A DNA stretch of 64,000 nt from SAR92 clade bacterium H455 (GTDB lineage: Bacteria; Pseudomonadota; Gammaproteobacteria; Pseudomonadales; Porticoccaceae), in the NCBI GenBank assembly GCA_024802545.1, contig CP103416.1, positions 434,001 through 498,000 of the forward strand. The letters run 5' to 3'. Within the stretch, counting starts at the first letter, position 1. Each line of letters opens with the position of its first letter. Positions 26,600 to 35,153 of this stretch are shown here, piece after piece. The position numbers were made by a program, and so were the translations under genes. The notes beneath the pieces were generated by a model. The model saw only the letters and a program-made list of their open reading frames with translations, made no database searches and had not been told where the DNA came from.

Positions 26600-26707
26600 A
26601 TTGACGGTTTAGCAAAAACATTGTGAAGGATGAAGCAGCAGGGACGCTGATAAATTGCTAATTGCCAGCCATCATCCAGATTTGTGTGATGGGTTAAGGA
26701 GAAAACT

Positions 26708-28015
26708 ATGAACTATAAGACACTAATAAAAATGACGATTGCCGCCGCACTGCTGCCAGTTATTTCAGTATCAGCGACCCCGGTTGACGATTCGTTTTAC
26801 CCTTATAACAACAGCACGCCGACTTATTCTGGATTGACGCCAGGTATGACGTTGACGGCCAATAATATTGGCCAATTCCCGGGCGTTATCGATCCAGAAA
26901 TGGCGGCCGCTATTGCAGCTGGAGATGTGGAGATTAAGGTAGGTAAAACTACCTCATTCGATTTGCATCCAAACTACGTAAAAGCAACCCGAGAAAACGC
27001 TGGTAATGTGAAGCTGGGTGAACAAGTCGGTGAAATTAATGGTTGGGTTGCAGGGCGTCCGTTTACAGAAGAGCCTGCACAAGATGATCCTCGCGCAGGG
27101 GAAAAGTTAGCCTGGAACTATAAGTATGGTTACAACTGGGGCGACAATGCGGCGATCTATCCGTTCTATTGGAAGTACCGCAACATGGAGAGCGGTGAGG
27201 TAGAGCGAACCCTAAAGTTTAATTTTCACTTTTTGAATTACCAAGGACGAGTCAACCAGGAGCCGCTACCAAATATTGAGCCCAACCCTTCAAACCTCTA
27301 TCGCTCAATCTATGTTCAAGTGTTGGCTCCCTATGATGTAAAGAACACTCAATTACTGATCCAGCGTAACGCTGACGATCTAAAACGTGATAACGCTTGG
27401 CTTTACCTCGGCTTCCAGCGTCGCGTGCGTCGTCTGGCGACCGGGCAGGTGACCGATGCATTCCTTGGGTCAGATATTATGATTGAGGATTTCGAAGGTT
27501 ATAACGGCCGTGTCTCCGATATGAAGTGGAACTTTATTGAGACTAAAAATGTCTTGCTGCCTTTTTACAATCACAACGATATGGCTCTTGATACAGAGAC
27601 CCATCAAGACAGTGACGGCTACCAAGTTGCCGCGTTTTCTGGCAAGGGTGGATGCTACCCTGATGTTGAGTGGCAACTGCGTAAAGCCTATGTCGTGGAG
27701 GCGGTCCCATTAGACAGCAATCACCCTATGAGCAAGCGCGTTTTCTATATGGACGCACAGACTTTTACCATTCCGCGGACTAACATTTATGATCGTGCTG
27801 GTAACCTGTGGAAAAAATGGATCATTGGTCAGGCTCATCCAGACCATCACTTGCCAAAAAACAAAGGTTCAGGAGTCTCTATTGATGACGCCTTTGCAAT
27901 GGTGGATATACAGGCCAACCACTGCACTACTGGCCAGTTTAAGGGGCAAGTGGATCCAAGTCTGACGCCAACATCGCTCTTTACGCCACAGAATATGCGT
28001 GCAACTGGGCGGTAA
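26708..28015 (+). CDS. DUF1329 (LolA-like) periplasmic protein
   Basis: 435 residues with a signal peptide ending near VSA-TP at residue 23. It has the DUF1329 landmarks DLHPNYVKATRENAG, FQRRVRRLATGQ and DAFLGSDIMIEDFEGYNGR, and a conserved cysteine pair late in the chain (GGCYPDVEWQLRK, then NHCTTGQF). The fold is of the LolA/LppX type, expected to carry a hydrophobic molecule through the periplasm. It has a good AAGGAG site and is followed by a strong terminator, so it ends the four-gene operon. A paralogue is at 6440. Confidence 0.87.
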   Translation: MNYKTLIKMTIAAALLPVISVSATPVDDSFYPYNNSTPTYSGLTPGMTLTANNIGQFPGVIDPEMAAAIAAGDVEIKVGKTTSFDLHPNYVKATRENAGNVKLGEQVGEINGWVAGRPFTEEPAQDDPRAGEKLAWNYKYGYNWGDNAAIYPFYWKYRNMESGEVERTLKFNFHFLNYQGRVNQEPLPNIEPNPSNLYRSIYVQVLAPYDVKNTQLLIQRNADDLKRDNAWLYLGFQRRVRRLATGQVTDAFLGSDIMIEDFEGYNGRVSDMKWNFIETKNVLLPFYNHNDMALDTETHQDSDGYQVAAFSGKGGCYPDVEWQLRKAYVVEAVPLDSNHPMSKRVFYMDAQTFTIPRTNIYDRAGNLWKKWIIGQAHPDHHLPKNKGSGVSIDDAFAMVDIQANHCTTGQFKGQVDPSLTPTSLFTPQNMRATGR

Positions 28016-28043
28016 TTACTTAACATATTTTGTTTGATACTTT

Positions 28044-28071
28044 ACGCCGGCCATGGGCCGGCGTTTTTTTT
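28044..28071 (+). terminator. Rho-independent terminator of the transport operon
   Basis: ACGCCGGCC (28044-28052) and GGCCGGCGT (28056-28064) form a perfect 9-bp stem with an ATG loop, followed by eight T. It lies 28 bases past the DUF1329 stop and separates that operon from the regulator gene. Confidence 0.95.
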
Positions 28072-28181
28072 GCTATTGGTAATTCAATTCAACAGATGGT
28101 GGACGTTATATGCGCAAGCCTCTAGACTGGATGAAAAAATACAAATGCAGATCGATGTACTACCAATAACGCAGGTTTAGT

Positions 28182-29867
28182 ATGGACAGTGATGCACCTA
28201 AATTAGATGTAAGCCAAGTGACTCCGCACATTGCTTTTTCCAGTGAGGAGGGCAAAGTCTGGCTCAATGAGCAGCGAGTCATATTGTTCTCGCAAGCTGC
28301 TCTGGGCAAGTTCCGCAAGGAAGTCTATGACACCATTGGGCAAGAACGCTGCAAGTCGTTTTTTCTGCGCCTGGGTTATCAGCTAGGGATACTCGACGGT
28401 GAATTGGCGCGCAGCAGTGGTGCGGAAATGTCGATCAAAGATCGCTTTAATTTGGGTCCGGAATTACATGCCCTGCGCGGTATGGTGCTGCCGGAATTGC
28501 AACGCCTGGTTGTCAGTGAGAAAGGTGGTGAATTCATCTGCGAAGTAGTCTGGTTCAACTCCTATGAGGTGGAGATCTGCGCCAACGAAATGGGGCCGAT
28601 GGATGAGCCTGGCTGTTGGAATCTAACGGGTTACGCCAGTGGTTACAGTTCGTCGCTGTTGCAACGAGAGATATTTTTTCAGGAGTTGGAGTGCCGTAGT
28701 TGTGGTGGTGAGCGCTGCTTCGCTGTAGGCAAGCCTGCAGCAGAATGGGACAATTATGAACAGCTCAAGCGTTACTACCAATCCGACCCTCTACTCGAAG
28801 AATTAAGCAAATTGCAGACGACAGTGGAGGCGCTCAAAGAATCCCTCAATGAGGGCGATAAACTGCCTAATATTGTTGGCTCATCAAAACCTTTTAAACA
28901 CGCACTGGAAATGGTGACTAAAGCCTCAGACAGTAAAGTATCTGTATTGCTGTTGGGAGAAACTGGAGTCGGCAAAGAGGTGCTGGCGCGTGCAGTACAT
29001 ATCACCAGCGATCGTGCCGATAAACCTTTTATCGCAGTGAACTGCGCTGCAATACCCCCCGACTTGATCGAGTCTGAACTTTTCGGTGTGGAAAAGGGTG
29101 CCTATACGGGTGCCAATCAGTCGCGGATGGGGCGCTTTGAGCGCGCCGACAAGGGCACTATCATGCTCGATGAGGTAATTGAACTTACGCCTCGCGCGCA
29201 GGCAACGTTATTGCGTGTGTTGCAAGAGAGCGAGTTTGAGCGAGTGGGAGACAACAAGGTCCGTAAGATTGATGTCCGCGTCGTCGCCGCTACCAATGAG
29301 GATTTAAGTGTTGCCGTGGAGCAGGGACGATTTCGCGCTGACCTTTACTACCGTTTAAGTGCTTATCCCATCAATATTCCACCGCTGCGTGAGCGAAAAG
29401 AAGATATCCCTCTCTTTGTTACGCATTTTTTGGAGAAATACCGAGCTCTCTACAACAAAAATGTACTCGGTATTACTGATCGTGGTATGGAAATGTTATG
29501 TGGTTATAGGTGGCCGGGCAATATTCGAGAGCTGGAAAATGTGGTTGAGCGGGCTGTCATTTTGGCCGATATCAATGGCGTTATTAGTATGGAGTCCATG
29601 TTCCCAGAAAGTGCTCTACGACCTTCAGAGGCTAAGGTGCTAGACCCCGCAGGTAAACTGCAAAATCAGATATTCCCGGAGGGGGTTGACGCTAATGAGT
29701 TAGTCGATTCTCTCCTCTCCTCGGGCTTTGAGCTAGAGAAATTTGAAAAAACGATGTTAACCTCGGCGCTGCAAAAAACCCAGGGCAATATCTCCAAAGC
29801 GGCGAGATTAGTTGGCCTAAGTCGTCCGGCTTTTGCTTATCGGATGAAAAAAATGACTGCTCAGTGA
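28182..29867 (+). CDS. dmpR: DmpR/MopR-type sigma-54 activator of phenol catabolism
   Basis: 561 residues: XylR_N sensor (about 15-105), V4R (about 110-185), linker coil, AAA+ domain (about 230-460) and Fis-type DNA-binding end (about 515-560). The zinc ligands C145, E168, C171 and C179 keep the MopR spacing, and H96 and W124 match the MopR phenol-pocket residues H106 and W134. The AAA+ domain has GETGVGKE, the sigma-54 contact loop GAYTGA (usually GAFTGA) and LDEVIEL in place of the common LDEIGEL. It should bind the upstream sites at 20412 and perhaps 20717 when phenol is present. Confidence 0.93.
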   Translation: MDSDAPKLDVSQVTPHIAFSSEEGKVWLNEQRVILFSQAALGKFRKEVYDTIGQERCKSFFLRLGYQLGILDGELARSSGAEMSIKDRFNLGPELHALRGMVLPELQRLVVSEKGGEFICEVVWFNSYEVEICANEMGPMDEPGCWNLTGYASGYSSSLLQREIFFQELECRSCGGERCFAVGKPAAEWDNYEQLKRYYQSDPLLEELSKLQTTVEALKESLNEGDKLPNIVGSSKPFKHALEMVTKASDSKVSVLLLGETGVGKEVLARAVHITSDRADKPFIAVNCAAIPPDLIESELFGVEKGAYTGANQSRMGRFERADKGTIMLDEVIELTPRAQATLLRVLQESEFERVGDNKVRKIDVRVVAATNEDLSVAVEQGRFRADLYYRLSAYPINIPPLRERKEDIPLFVTHFLEKYRALYNKNVLGITDRGMEMLCGYRWPGNIRELENVVERAVILADINGVISMESMFPESALRPSEAKVLDPAGKLQNQIFPEGVDANELVDSLLSSGFELEKFEKTMLTSALQKTQGNISKAARLVGLSRPAFAYRMKKMTAQ

Positions 29868-30005
29868 AGCTCTCTGTACTCAGGGCCTAAAAAATACAAG
29901 AATAAGTAGTACTTAATTTTTTTCACAAAAAAATACCAGAGTACTGTAATTGATGGTCGCACCCACTTCGCTAAAGCAACTTACGTTTTGAGATGTATTG
30001 TTTTT

Positions 30006-30644
30006 TTAATCGAAAAAAATTGCTGGGGCAGTCGTGACAAAATAGGGTTGTTGTCGGTGATAGTCGAACCACCTGTGCAGCTCTGGGAACTCTCTGCTTT
30101 GGTGTAAACCATAGGCACTAGCGAGTGCGAATCTAGGTAACAATGCACATTCAGCGAGGCTAAACCTGCTGAAAAAAACTGGGTGCAAAGGGTCACTCGG
30201 TTCAAAATGGTTATTCAACCATGCAAGGCAGTCTCTCCATTTTCGTTTACTTTGTTCAATAGCGTCCATATCCCACTGCGAGCTGGGACGGCCTCTCTGA
30301 GTAAATATGGCATCGCGTATCGCAGGACCAATAACTGTGTCCGAGTAGTGGTTTAGTGTTGCTATGTGCTCTCGCTCTTGAGGGCTCATACCCAGCAGTG
30401 TTGGTTTGGGCTGCCAACACTCTAAGGTTTCGATGATAACGGAAGATTCAGAGATTAACTCTCCATTACTCGTTAGCAGGGGTACTTTACCACTAGGTGA
30501 CAATGCCAAAAAGTCGGCTGGCTTATTCTCGGTGTCAATCGTAATGTGCTCTACTTCCAGCGCTTTTATCGCTAGGGCTAACCTGACTTTCCAGCAGAAC
30601 GGACACTCATCTTTATCGTAAAGTATGGCTGAAGATTGACGCAA
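30006..30644 (-). CDS. Glutathione S-transferase family protein
   Basis: 212 residues with an N-terminal thioredoxin-like domain (about 5-80) and helical C-terminal domain. The active site is CPFC (C14, C17), a glutaredoxin-like motif found in omega/lambda-like GSTs that reduce or de-glutathionylate rather than conjugate. The ISESSVIIETLE stretch binds the glutathione gamma-glutamyl group. It is convergent with the phenol activator, so a role in aromatic metabolism is possible but not shown. Confidence 0.83.
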   Translation of the reverse strand: MRQSSAILYDKDECPFCWKVRLALAIKALEVEHITIDTENKPADFLALSPSGKVPLLTSNGELISESSVIIETLECWQPKPTLLGMSPQEREHIATLNHYSDTVIGPAIRDAIFTQRGRPSSQWDMDAIEQSKRKWRDCLAWLNNHFEPSDPLHPVFFSRFSLAECALLPRFALASAYGLHQSREFPELHRWFDYHRQQPYFVTTAPAIFFD

Positions 30645-31059
30645 TTTAATTCCCCCGTTTCATCATAAAGAGCATTAAAAAGTGAAGCTGTCTTAAAATA
30701 TTGTCTGAAAAACTCTTTAAATTTATGATATCGCATAATCAGCCTTTGGAGTAGGCTCTTGAGGGGAGGTCCAGTTTATTATTTTATAATTAGCCTTAAT
30801 AACTCGCCACTTCGTTAGTAAATACTCCTTTCATCAGGCACCACGCCAAACCCCGCACCCTCAGGTAATTTAATGTGGCTGACGTTGGCGCCCAACAATG
30901 TCTCCCATTCGCTCGCTAGCATGACCGCAGTGAGCGGCCTCGCCGATTGTTTAAGGGCAACAGCGCAATGGCGAGACGATTAAAGATTATTTATAGGTTG
31001 AAATAACAGCGTAAACTGGCAATGATCCACATTCACTTTATCGTCAATGGCAGCACAAG
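30645..31059. other. Intergenic region with a decayed gene end
   Basis: 415 bases between the GST gene and the small membrane-protein gene. The only coding-like feature is the minus-strand remnant at 30815-30985. No promoter or terminator is clear. Confidence 0.5.
30815..30985 (-). pseudogene. Possible C-terminal remnant of an enolase-superfamily gene
   Basis: A start-less minus-strand frame ends with SEWETLLGANVSHIKLPEGA followed by GFGVVPDERSIY and a TAA at 30815. The pattern of a short strand, PxGxGxGV and an acidic helix resembles the C-terminus of mandelate racemase/muconate-lactonising enzymes. A stop about 56 codons upstream closes the frame. The resemblance is by eye and weak. Confidence 0.28.
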
Positions 31060-31521
31060 ATGATCAAACAGATACAGGCGTTTTTGATATCTCTGATAAT
31101 CGCCACATTTTTAGTAGTAACCCACACCACCGCAACCAATCTGATCTGGCTGCAAAGCATCAATATGCCGGTGGATTTTCAGCTTGTTATCGCGACTATG
31201 GCCACAGACTTAGTGGACATGAATTCTAGAGGCGCCTTTCCCGTCATTGGCTTGATCTTCGTCGGCCTACTCATCGCCTTTATCACCGCGCGGATTATTG
31301 CCATATGGAGCTCGATAAAGGCACCCTACCTTTATGCCCTGGCCGGGGGTGCAGCACTGTTGGCCATCGTCGCTTTAATGCCAATGGCCTTTTATAACTT
31401 GGATTTGATTGCTGGCGCTCGCACGGTGGCTGGCCGAGCTTATCTTGTTGTGGCGGGGCTGATTGCTGGATATTACTTTGGCAGCCATATCCAAAAAGGA
31501 GACTCCAATGAAGCTAATTAA
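31060..31521 (+). CDS. Small four-helix membrane protein, function unknown
   Basis: 153 residues with about four membrane segments (near 7-27, 62-82, 90-110 and 125-145) and short polar links. I do not recognise the family. It overlaps the next gene by 14 bases, so the two are coupled; that gene encodes an exported sugar dehydrogenase, and the membrane protein may serve electron transfer or anchoring. The first 34 bases around its start recur at 5753. Confidence 0.68.
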   Translation: MIKQIQAFLISLIIATFLVVTHTTATNLIWLQSINMPVDFQLVIATMATDLVDMNSRGAFPVIGLIFVGLLIAFITARIIAIWSSIKAPYLYALAGGAALLAIVALMPMAFYNLDLIAGARTVAGRAYLVVAGLIAGYYFGSHIQKGDSNEAN

Positions 31522-32629
31522 TCTGCCACTGTTTTTTCTGAGTTTGCTGTTGGGCAGCGGATTAGCCGTTAGTGGCGACCAGAACGTGAAAGTCGAAACC
31601 GAGATTGAAATCCTTGCCGAGGGCTTAGATCATCCCTGGAGCCTTACATTTATCTCCGACGAGGAAATGTTGGTCACCGAACTGTCGGGAAATCTGCGGC
31701 GGGTTGCCAATGGCCTATTAAATCCCACACCTATTGCTGGTGTGCCTGAGGTTTTATTCGCTGGGCAGGGAGGTCTTTCTGAGATTCTGGTAGATCCCAA
31801 CTTTGCCGATAATGGATTTATTTATCTCTCATTCTCAGCGCCTGATGCCGACCAACCAAAACTCAATCGGCTGAATGTGATTCAAGCGCGCCTTGAGGGC
31901 AATGTGCTTGTGGACCATAAAACCCTTTTTCAGTCTCATCCGCCACGCAGGACAGCGGCGCACTACGGTGCTCGACTGGCCTTTTTGGTCGATGGGACGC
32001 TGTTGATTACCTCCGGGGACGGGTTTAATTACCGTGAGCAGGCACAGGCTTTAGATAACCATTTTGGCAAGATAGTACGGATTAATACTGACGGCAGTCT
32101 TCCCGAAGACAATCCTTTCATAACCACGCCAGGTGCACTGCCCGGGATATGGTCTTACGGGCACAGAAATCTTCAGGGCCTAGTGATTGCTGATGACGGC
32201 ACCGTTTATGAGCACGAGCATGGCCCTCAGGGCGGCGATGAACTGAATCTGGTATTGCCGGGGAAAAACTATGGCTGGCCGGCAATTACCTATGGTGTCG
32301 ACTACAGTGGCGCGATGATTTCGCCCTTTACTGAGCATCCAGGTATGGAACAACCGCTGAAGTACTGGGATCCCTCTATTGCCCCCTCTGGGATGACGCT
32401 TTACCGCGGCGAAATGTTTCCCCATTGGCAGGGCAACCTGTTTATCTCGGCCCTAGTCCCCGGGGATGTCAGGCGTCTTAAAATGCAGGATAACCAGGTC
32501 GTTGGGGAAGAAATTTTGTTCACTGAATTCGGCAGAATCCGCAATATTGTCTCGGCGCCAGATGGCAGTTTGATCCTGGTTACCGACGGTGAAGACGGCA
32601 AGTTAATAAAAGTGAGCGCTAAAAAATAG
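31508..32629 (+). CDS. PQQ-dependent aldose sugar dehydrogenase-like protein (YliI/GdhB family)
   Basis: 373 residues from the ATG at 31508, which has AAGGAG 6 bases upstream; a longer frame lacks support. A signal peptide covers about residues 1-21 (LPLFFLSLLLGSGLAVS). The six-bladed propeller has family landmarks GHRNLQGL, EHGPQGGDELN and GKNYGWPAITYG, with the catalytic-type histidine region AAHYGARLAF. Soluble PQQ glucose/aldose dehydrogenases of this type act in the periplasm. PQQ biosynthesis genes are not in the window. Confidence 0.87.
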   Translation: MKLINLPLFFLSLLLGSGLAVSGDQNVKVETEIEILAEGLDHPWSLTFISDEEMLVTELSGNLRRVANGLLNPTPIAGVPEVLFAGQGGLSEILVDPNFADNGFIYLSFSAPDADQPKLNRLNVIQARLEGNVLVDHKTLFQSHPPRRTAAHYGARLAFLVDGTLLITSGDGFNYREQAQALDNHFGKIVRINTDGSLPEDNPFITTPGALPGIWSYGHRNLQGLVIADDGTVYEHEHGPQGGDELNLVLPGKNYGWPAITYGVDYSGAMISPFTEHPGMEQPLKYWDPSIAPSGMTLYRGEMFPHWQGNLFISALVPGDVRRLKMQDNQVVGEEILFTEFGRIRNIVSAPDGSLILVTDGEDGKLIKVSAKK

Positions 32630-33059
32630 ACGCCAAAGAATAACGTTTTAGACTGTAATTAGAGCGTCCGCTGACCTAGTGCCTATAATCAGCTTTGCTG
32701 ACTTAGACGCAGCAGCGGCGCAAAAGTATATAGATAGAGGTGTGATTGTTGCCATTGCCGATGCAGGCCAGCCGACGGCCTTTGCCAGTATTGTCCGTGG
32801 TCAGGCGGAGTTTGGAAGCCTTGTTAGGAAAAAGTAGATGTAGGCTCTGTTTGGTGCAAATCCATCCATATGTGAACTGATTGAGGAAAGCCGTCGTAAC
32901 GTCTTATACCCGCTCAAAAAAAGAGACCTTTGAGGCGGTGGGGAAATTCTCAAAAATAATAAATTTGTTTGATTTTGGTTTTGGACGCGCCTTAACTGCT
33001 CTAAAGCGGGAGGTAAAAACTAAAAGGACTACACAGACAATTACAAGAGGAAGAACAAT
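32630..33059. other. Intergenic region
   Basis: 430 bases between the sugar dehydrogenase and the small gene at 33060. Apart from the fragment at 32679-32837 I see only the ribosome site AAGAGGAAG before 33060. The frame at 32881-33063 has no family resemblance. Confidence 0.5.
32679..32837 (+). pseudogene. Short orphan coding fragment
   Basis: A 52-residue frame from a GTG with no ribosome site, with protein-like composition (residues such as GVIVAIADAGQPTAFASIV). It ends in LVRKK. I cannot name a family. It may be the tail of a lost gene. Confidence 0.25.
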
Positions 33060-33443
33060 ATGAACAAGCCTACCCTGTTTAGAAGATCCGTAATGCTCAT
33101 GGTTTACGTCTGGAGACGAATCATGGATGTAAGATTTAACCCTTTGAAATACATACCAGATGCCAAGCTTCAGGCCTATTTTATGCTGGTACTGTTCTCT
33201 ATCTGGAGCGTATCCTTTGGCTTTATCGCCTCCTACCACCTTGGCTGGTTAGGTTATAGCACCATTACCAGTTTAGTCGTGCACTTATCCGTACTTATCC
33301 CAATGATGGTGACCAATGCTGTGTTTGTCGATGCAGAACGCACCGGCGCTCAGTGGTTGGAAGAGTGGAAGGCAGAGCAAAGTCACTACGGCCTGTTTAT
33401 GAATAGATTAAAAGCACAAAACCTATCCCGCTGGAATATCTGA
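33060..33443 (+). CDS. Small two-helix membrane protein, function unknown
   Basis: 127 residues. A basic N-terminus (about 35 residues) is followed by two membrane helices (about 40-62 and 68-92) and a polar tail rich in E, W and K (DAERTGAQWLEEWKAEQ). The ribosome site is good and a textbook terminator follows, so it is a real single-gene unit. The family is not recognised. Confidence 0.72.
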   Translation: MNKPTLFRRSVMLMVYVWRRIMDVRFNPLKYIPDAKLQAYFMLVLFSIWSVSFGFIASYHLGWLGYSTITSLVVHLSVLIPMMVTNAVFVDAERTGAQWLEEWKAEQSHYGLFMNRLKAQNLSRWNI

Positions 33444-33501
33444 AAGAGGGCTTTTTAACCGGTCTATCCGGTTTAACCAATCTAGATAGCTGTACCAGTT
33501 T

Positions 33502-33529
33502 AAAGGCCACCTCCAGGGGTGGCCTTTTT
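33502..33529 (+). terminator. Rho-independent terminator
   Basis: AAAGGCCACC (33502-33511) and GGTGGCCTTT (33518-33527) form a 10-bp stem with a 6-base loop, running into T5. It ends the gene at 33060. The A-run on the other arm may let it also serve the minus strand. Confidence 0.93.
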
Positions 33530-33671
33530 GGGTTTTAGCCAAGACATGTAGGTAATAAAAAATACGCTATCCAGTGCAGCGCAGTGCAGGATCCCAGTTA
33601 AATGTCTGTTTTGAGTATATCCCTCTCCAGTCTGGGATGGCAGGCCTGCTATAGTCCTGTTGCAACCCCAA

Positions 33672-34328
33672 TTACAAAGTCATCTCCGGCACATTCTCTG
33701 GAATAACCAATTCGCCATCGGTCAGTTTGGCGATCTCTTCGACACTGACGCCGGGCGCGCGCTCCCGCAAAATAAACTTACCCTCGGCAATATCCATTAA
33801 TGCCAAATCCGTGAGTACCCGCTTAATACAGCCCTTACCAGTCAGAGGCAGAGTACATTCGGCCAGCAGTTTCGAGGCGCCAGACTTTGATGCATGGGTC
33901 ATAGTGACCATAATGTTATCCGCGCCAGCTACCAGGTCCATAGCGCCGCCCATACCTTTAATCAGCTTTCCTGGAATCATATACGAGGCAATGTTGCCCT
34001 GGCAGTCCACTTCAAAAGCCCCCAGCACGGTTAGATCCACATGACCGCCTCGAATCATGGCAAAGGATTCCGCCGAGGAAAAAATCGATGCACCAGGCAC
34101 CATAGTCACAGTCTGCTTGCCGGCATTAATCAGATCCGCATCCACCTCTTCGTCGAGAGGAAATTGGCCCATGCCGAGCAGGCCGTTTTCCGACTGCAGC
34201 ATCACCTGCATGTCGTCCGGAATATAGTTTGCTGCCAGGGTGGGGATGCCGATACCCAGATTAACGTAATAGCCGTCATGGAATTCTTGGGCAACCCGTT
34301 GAGCCAGCTGTTCGCGAGTTAAAGCCAT
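33672..34328 (-). CDS. 3-oxoacid CoA-transferase subunit B
   Basis: 218 residues, the usual length of ScoB/PcaJ. The catalytic glutamate that forms the CoA thioester is E47 in SENG. The GIGIPTL and GGHVDLTVLGAFEVD stretches are typical. It partners the subunit A gene 12 bases upstream. Acetoacetate (succinyl-CoA dependent) or 3-oxoadipate are both possible substrates; no other beta-ketoadipate genes except possibly the lyase at 37309 are near. Confidence 0.92.
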   Translation of the reverse strand: MALTREQLAQRVAQEFHDGYYVNLGIGIPTLAANYIPDDMQVMLQSENGLLGMGQFPLDEEVDADLINAGKQTVTMVPGASIFSSAESFAMIRGGHVDLTVLGAFEVDCQGNIASYMIPGKLIKGMGGAMDLVAGADNIMVTMTHASKSGASKLLAECTLPLTGKGCIKRVLTDLALMDIAEGKFILRERAPGVSVEEIAKLTDGELVIPENVPEMTL

Positions 34329-34340
34329 AGCAAATTCTCC

Positions 34341-35042
34341 TTATGCGCTGCGCACAGTGCGCTGTTCAATGGTTTTCTCAAATGTCCCTTGGATAAGACG
34401 GTTGACGTAAATGCCTGGCAAATGAATTTCATCTGGGTCGAGCTGGCCCACTTCGACAATTTCCTCCACTTCTACCACCGCAATTTTACCCGCGGTGATG
34501 GCCATGGGGTTAAAGTTGCGCGCGGTCTTGCGGAACATCAAATTGCCGTAGCGATCTGCCTTCCAAGCTTTGCCAATGGAGAAGTCACCCTGAAGCGCCT
34601 CTTCGAGAATATAGTGACGGCCGTTAAATTCCCGCACCTCTTTGCCTTCCCCCACGGGGGTGCCGTAACCGGTTGCTGTAAAGAAAGCGGGAATGCCCGC
34701 GCCACCGGCACGCATTTTTTCGGCCAAGGTGCCCTGTGGTGTCAGCTCAACCTCCAGCTCGCCACTCATCATCTGCGCTTCAAAGAGGGCGTTTTCGCCG
34801 ACATAGGAAGCGATCATTTTTTTGATTTGCCGGTCTTCCAGGAGTATGCCGAGACCTTTGCCATCGACGCCGGCATTATTGGACGCAATGGTGAGACCTC
34901 TGGTGCCTCGTCGTTTGATCTCTGCAATCAAGTTTTCGGGAATCCCGCAGAGTCCGAAACCCCCTGCGATGATTGTCATATTATCTTCGAGGCCTTCTAG
35001 GGCCTCTGTGTAACTGGTTACCACTTTGTCAAATCCGGCCAC
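34341..35042 (-). CDS. 3-oxoacid CoA-transferase subunit A
   Basis: 233 residues from the GTG at 35042, which has CAGGAG 6 bases upstream; the longer frame starts at a TTG without support. The glycine-rich [13 protein letters not shown] (about 28-40) and [12 protein letters not shown] match ScoA/PcaI. With the B subunit it moves CoA from succinyl-CoA to a 3-oxoacid. The pair is divergent from a LysR-type regulator, which likely controls it. Confidence 0.92.
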   Translation of the reverse strand: MAGFDKVVTSYTEALEGLEDNMTIIAGGFGLCGIPENLIAEIKRRGTRGLTIASNNAGVDGKGLGILLEDRQIKKMIASYVGENALFEAQMMSGELEVELTPQGTLAEKMRAGGAGIPAFFTATGYGTPVGEGKEVREFNGRHYILEEALQGDFSIGKAWKADRYGNLMFRKTARNFNPMAITAGKIAVVEVEEIVEVGQLDPDEIHLPGIYVNRLIQGTFEKTIEQRTVRSA

Positions 35043-35080
35043 GGTAAACTCCTGCTGGTTGCCTAACAAATATATAAGAA

Positions 35081-35095
35081 TTGCTTAGAATGCAA
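35081..35095. promoter_or_regulatory. LysR-type operator candidate
   Basis: TTGC (35081-35084) and GCAA (35092-35095) flank seven bases, giving the T-N11-A palindrome bound by LysR-type regulators. It sits between the CoA-transferase start and the divergent regulator gene, as expected. Confidence 0.55.
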
Positions 35096-35153
35096 GATAG
35101 ACTTATATTTAACAAATTGTAAATTTTCACTGATTAATAATCTTAGGCTATCA

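Noticed and set aside
34389-35000. 203-residue plus-strand frame
   Set aside because: It lies wholly inside the CoA-transferase subunit A gene on the other strand and has no family resemblance or ribosome site.
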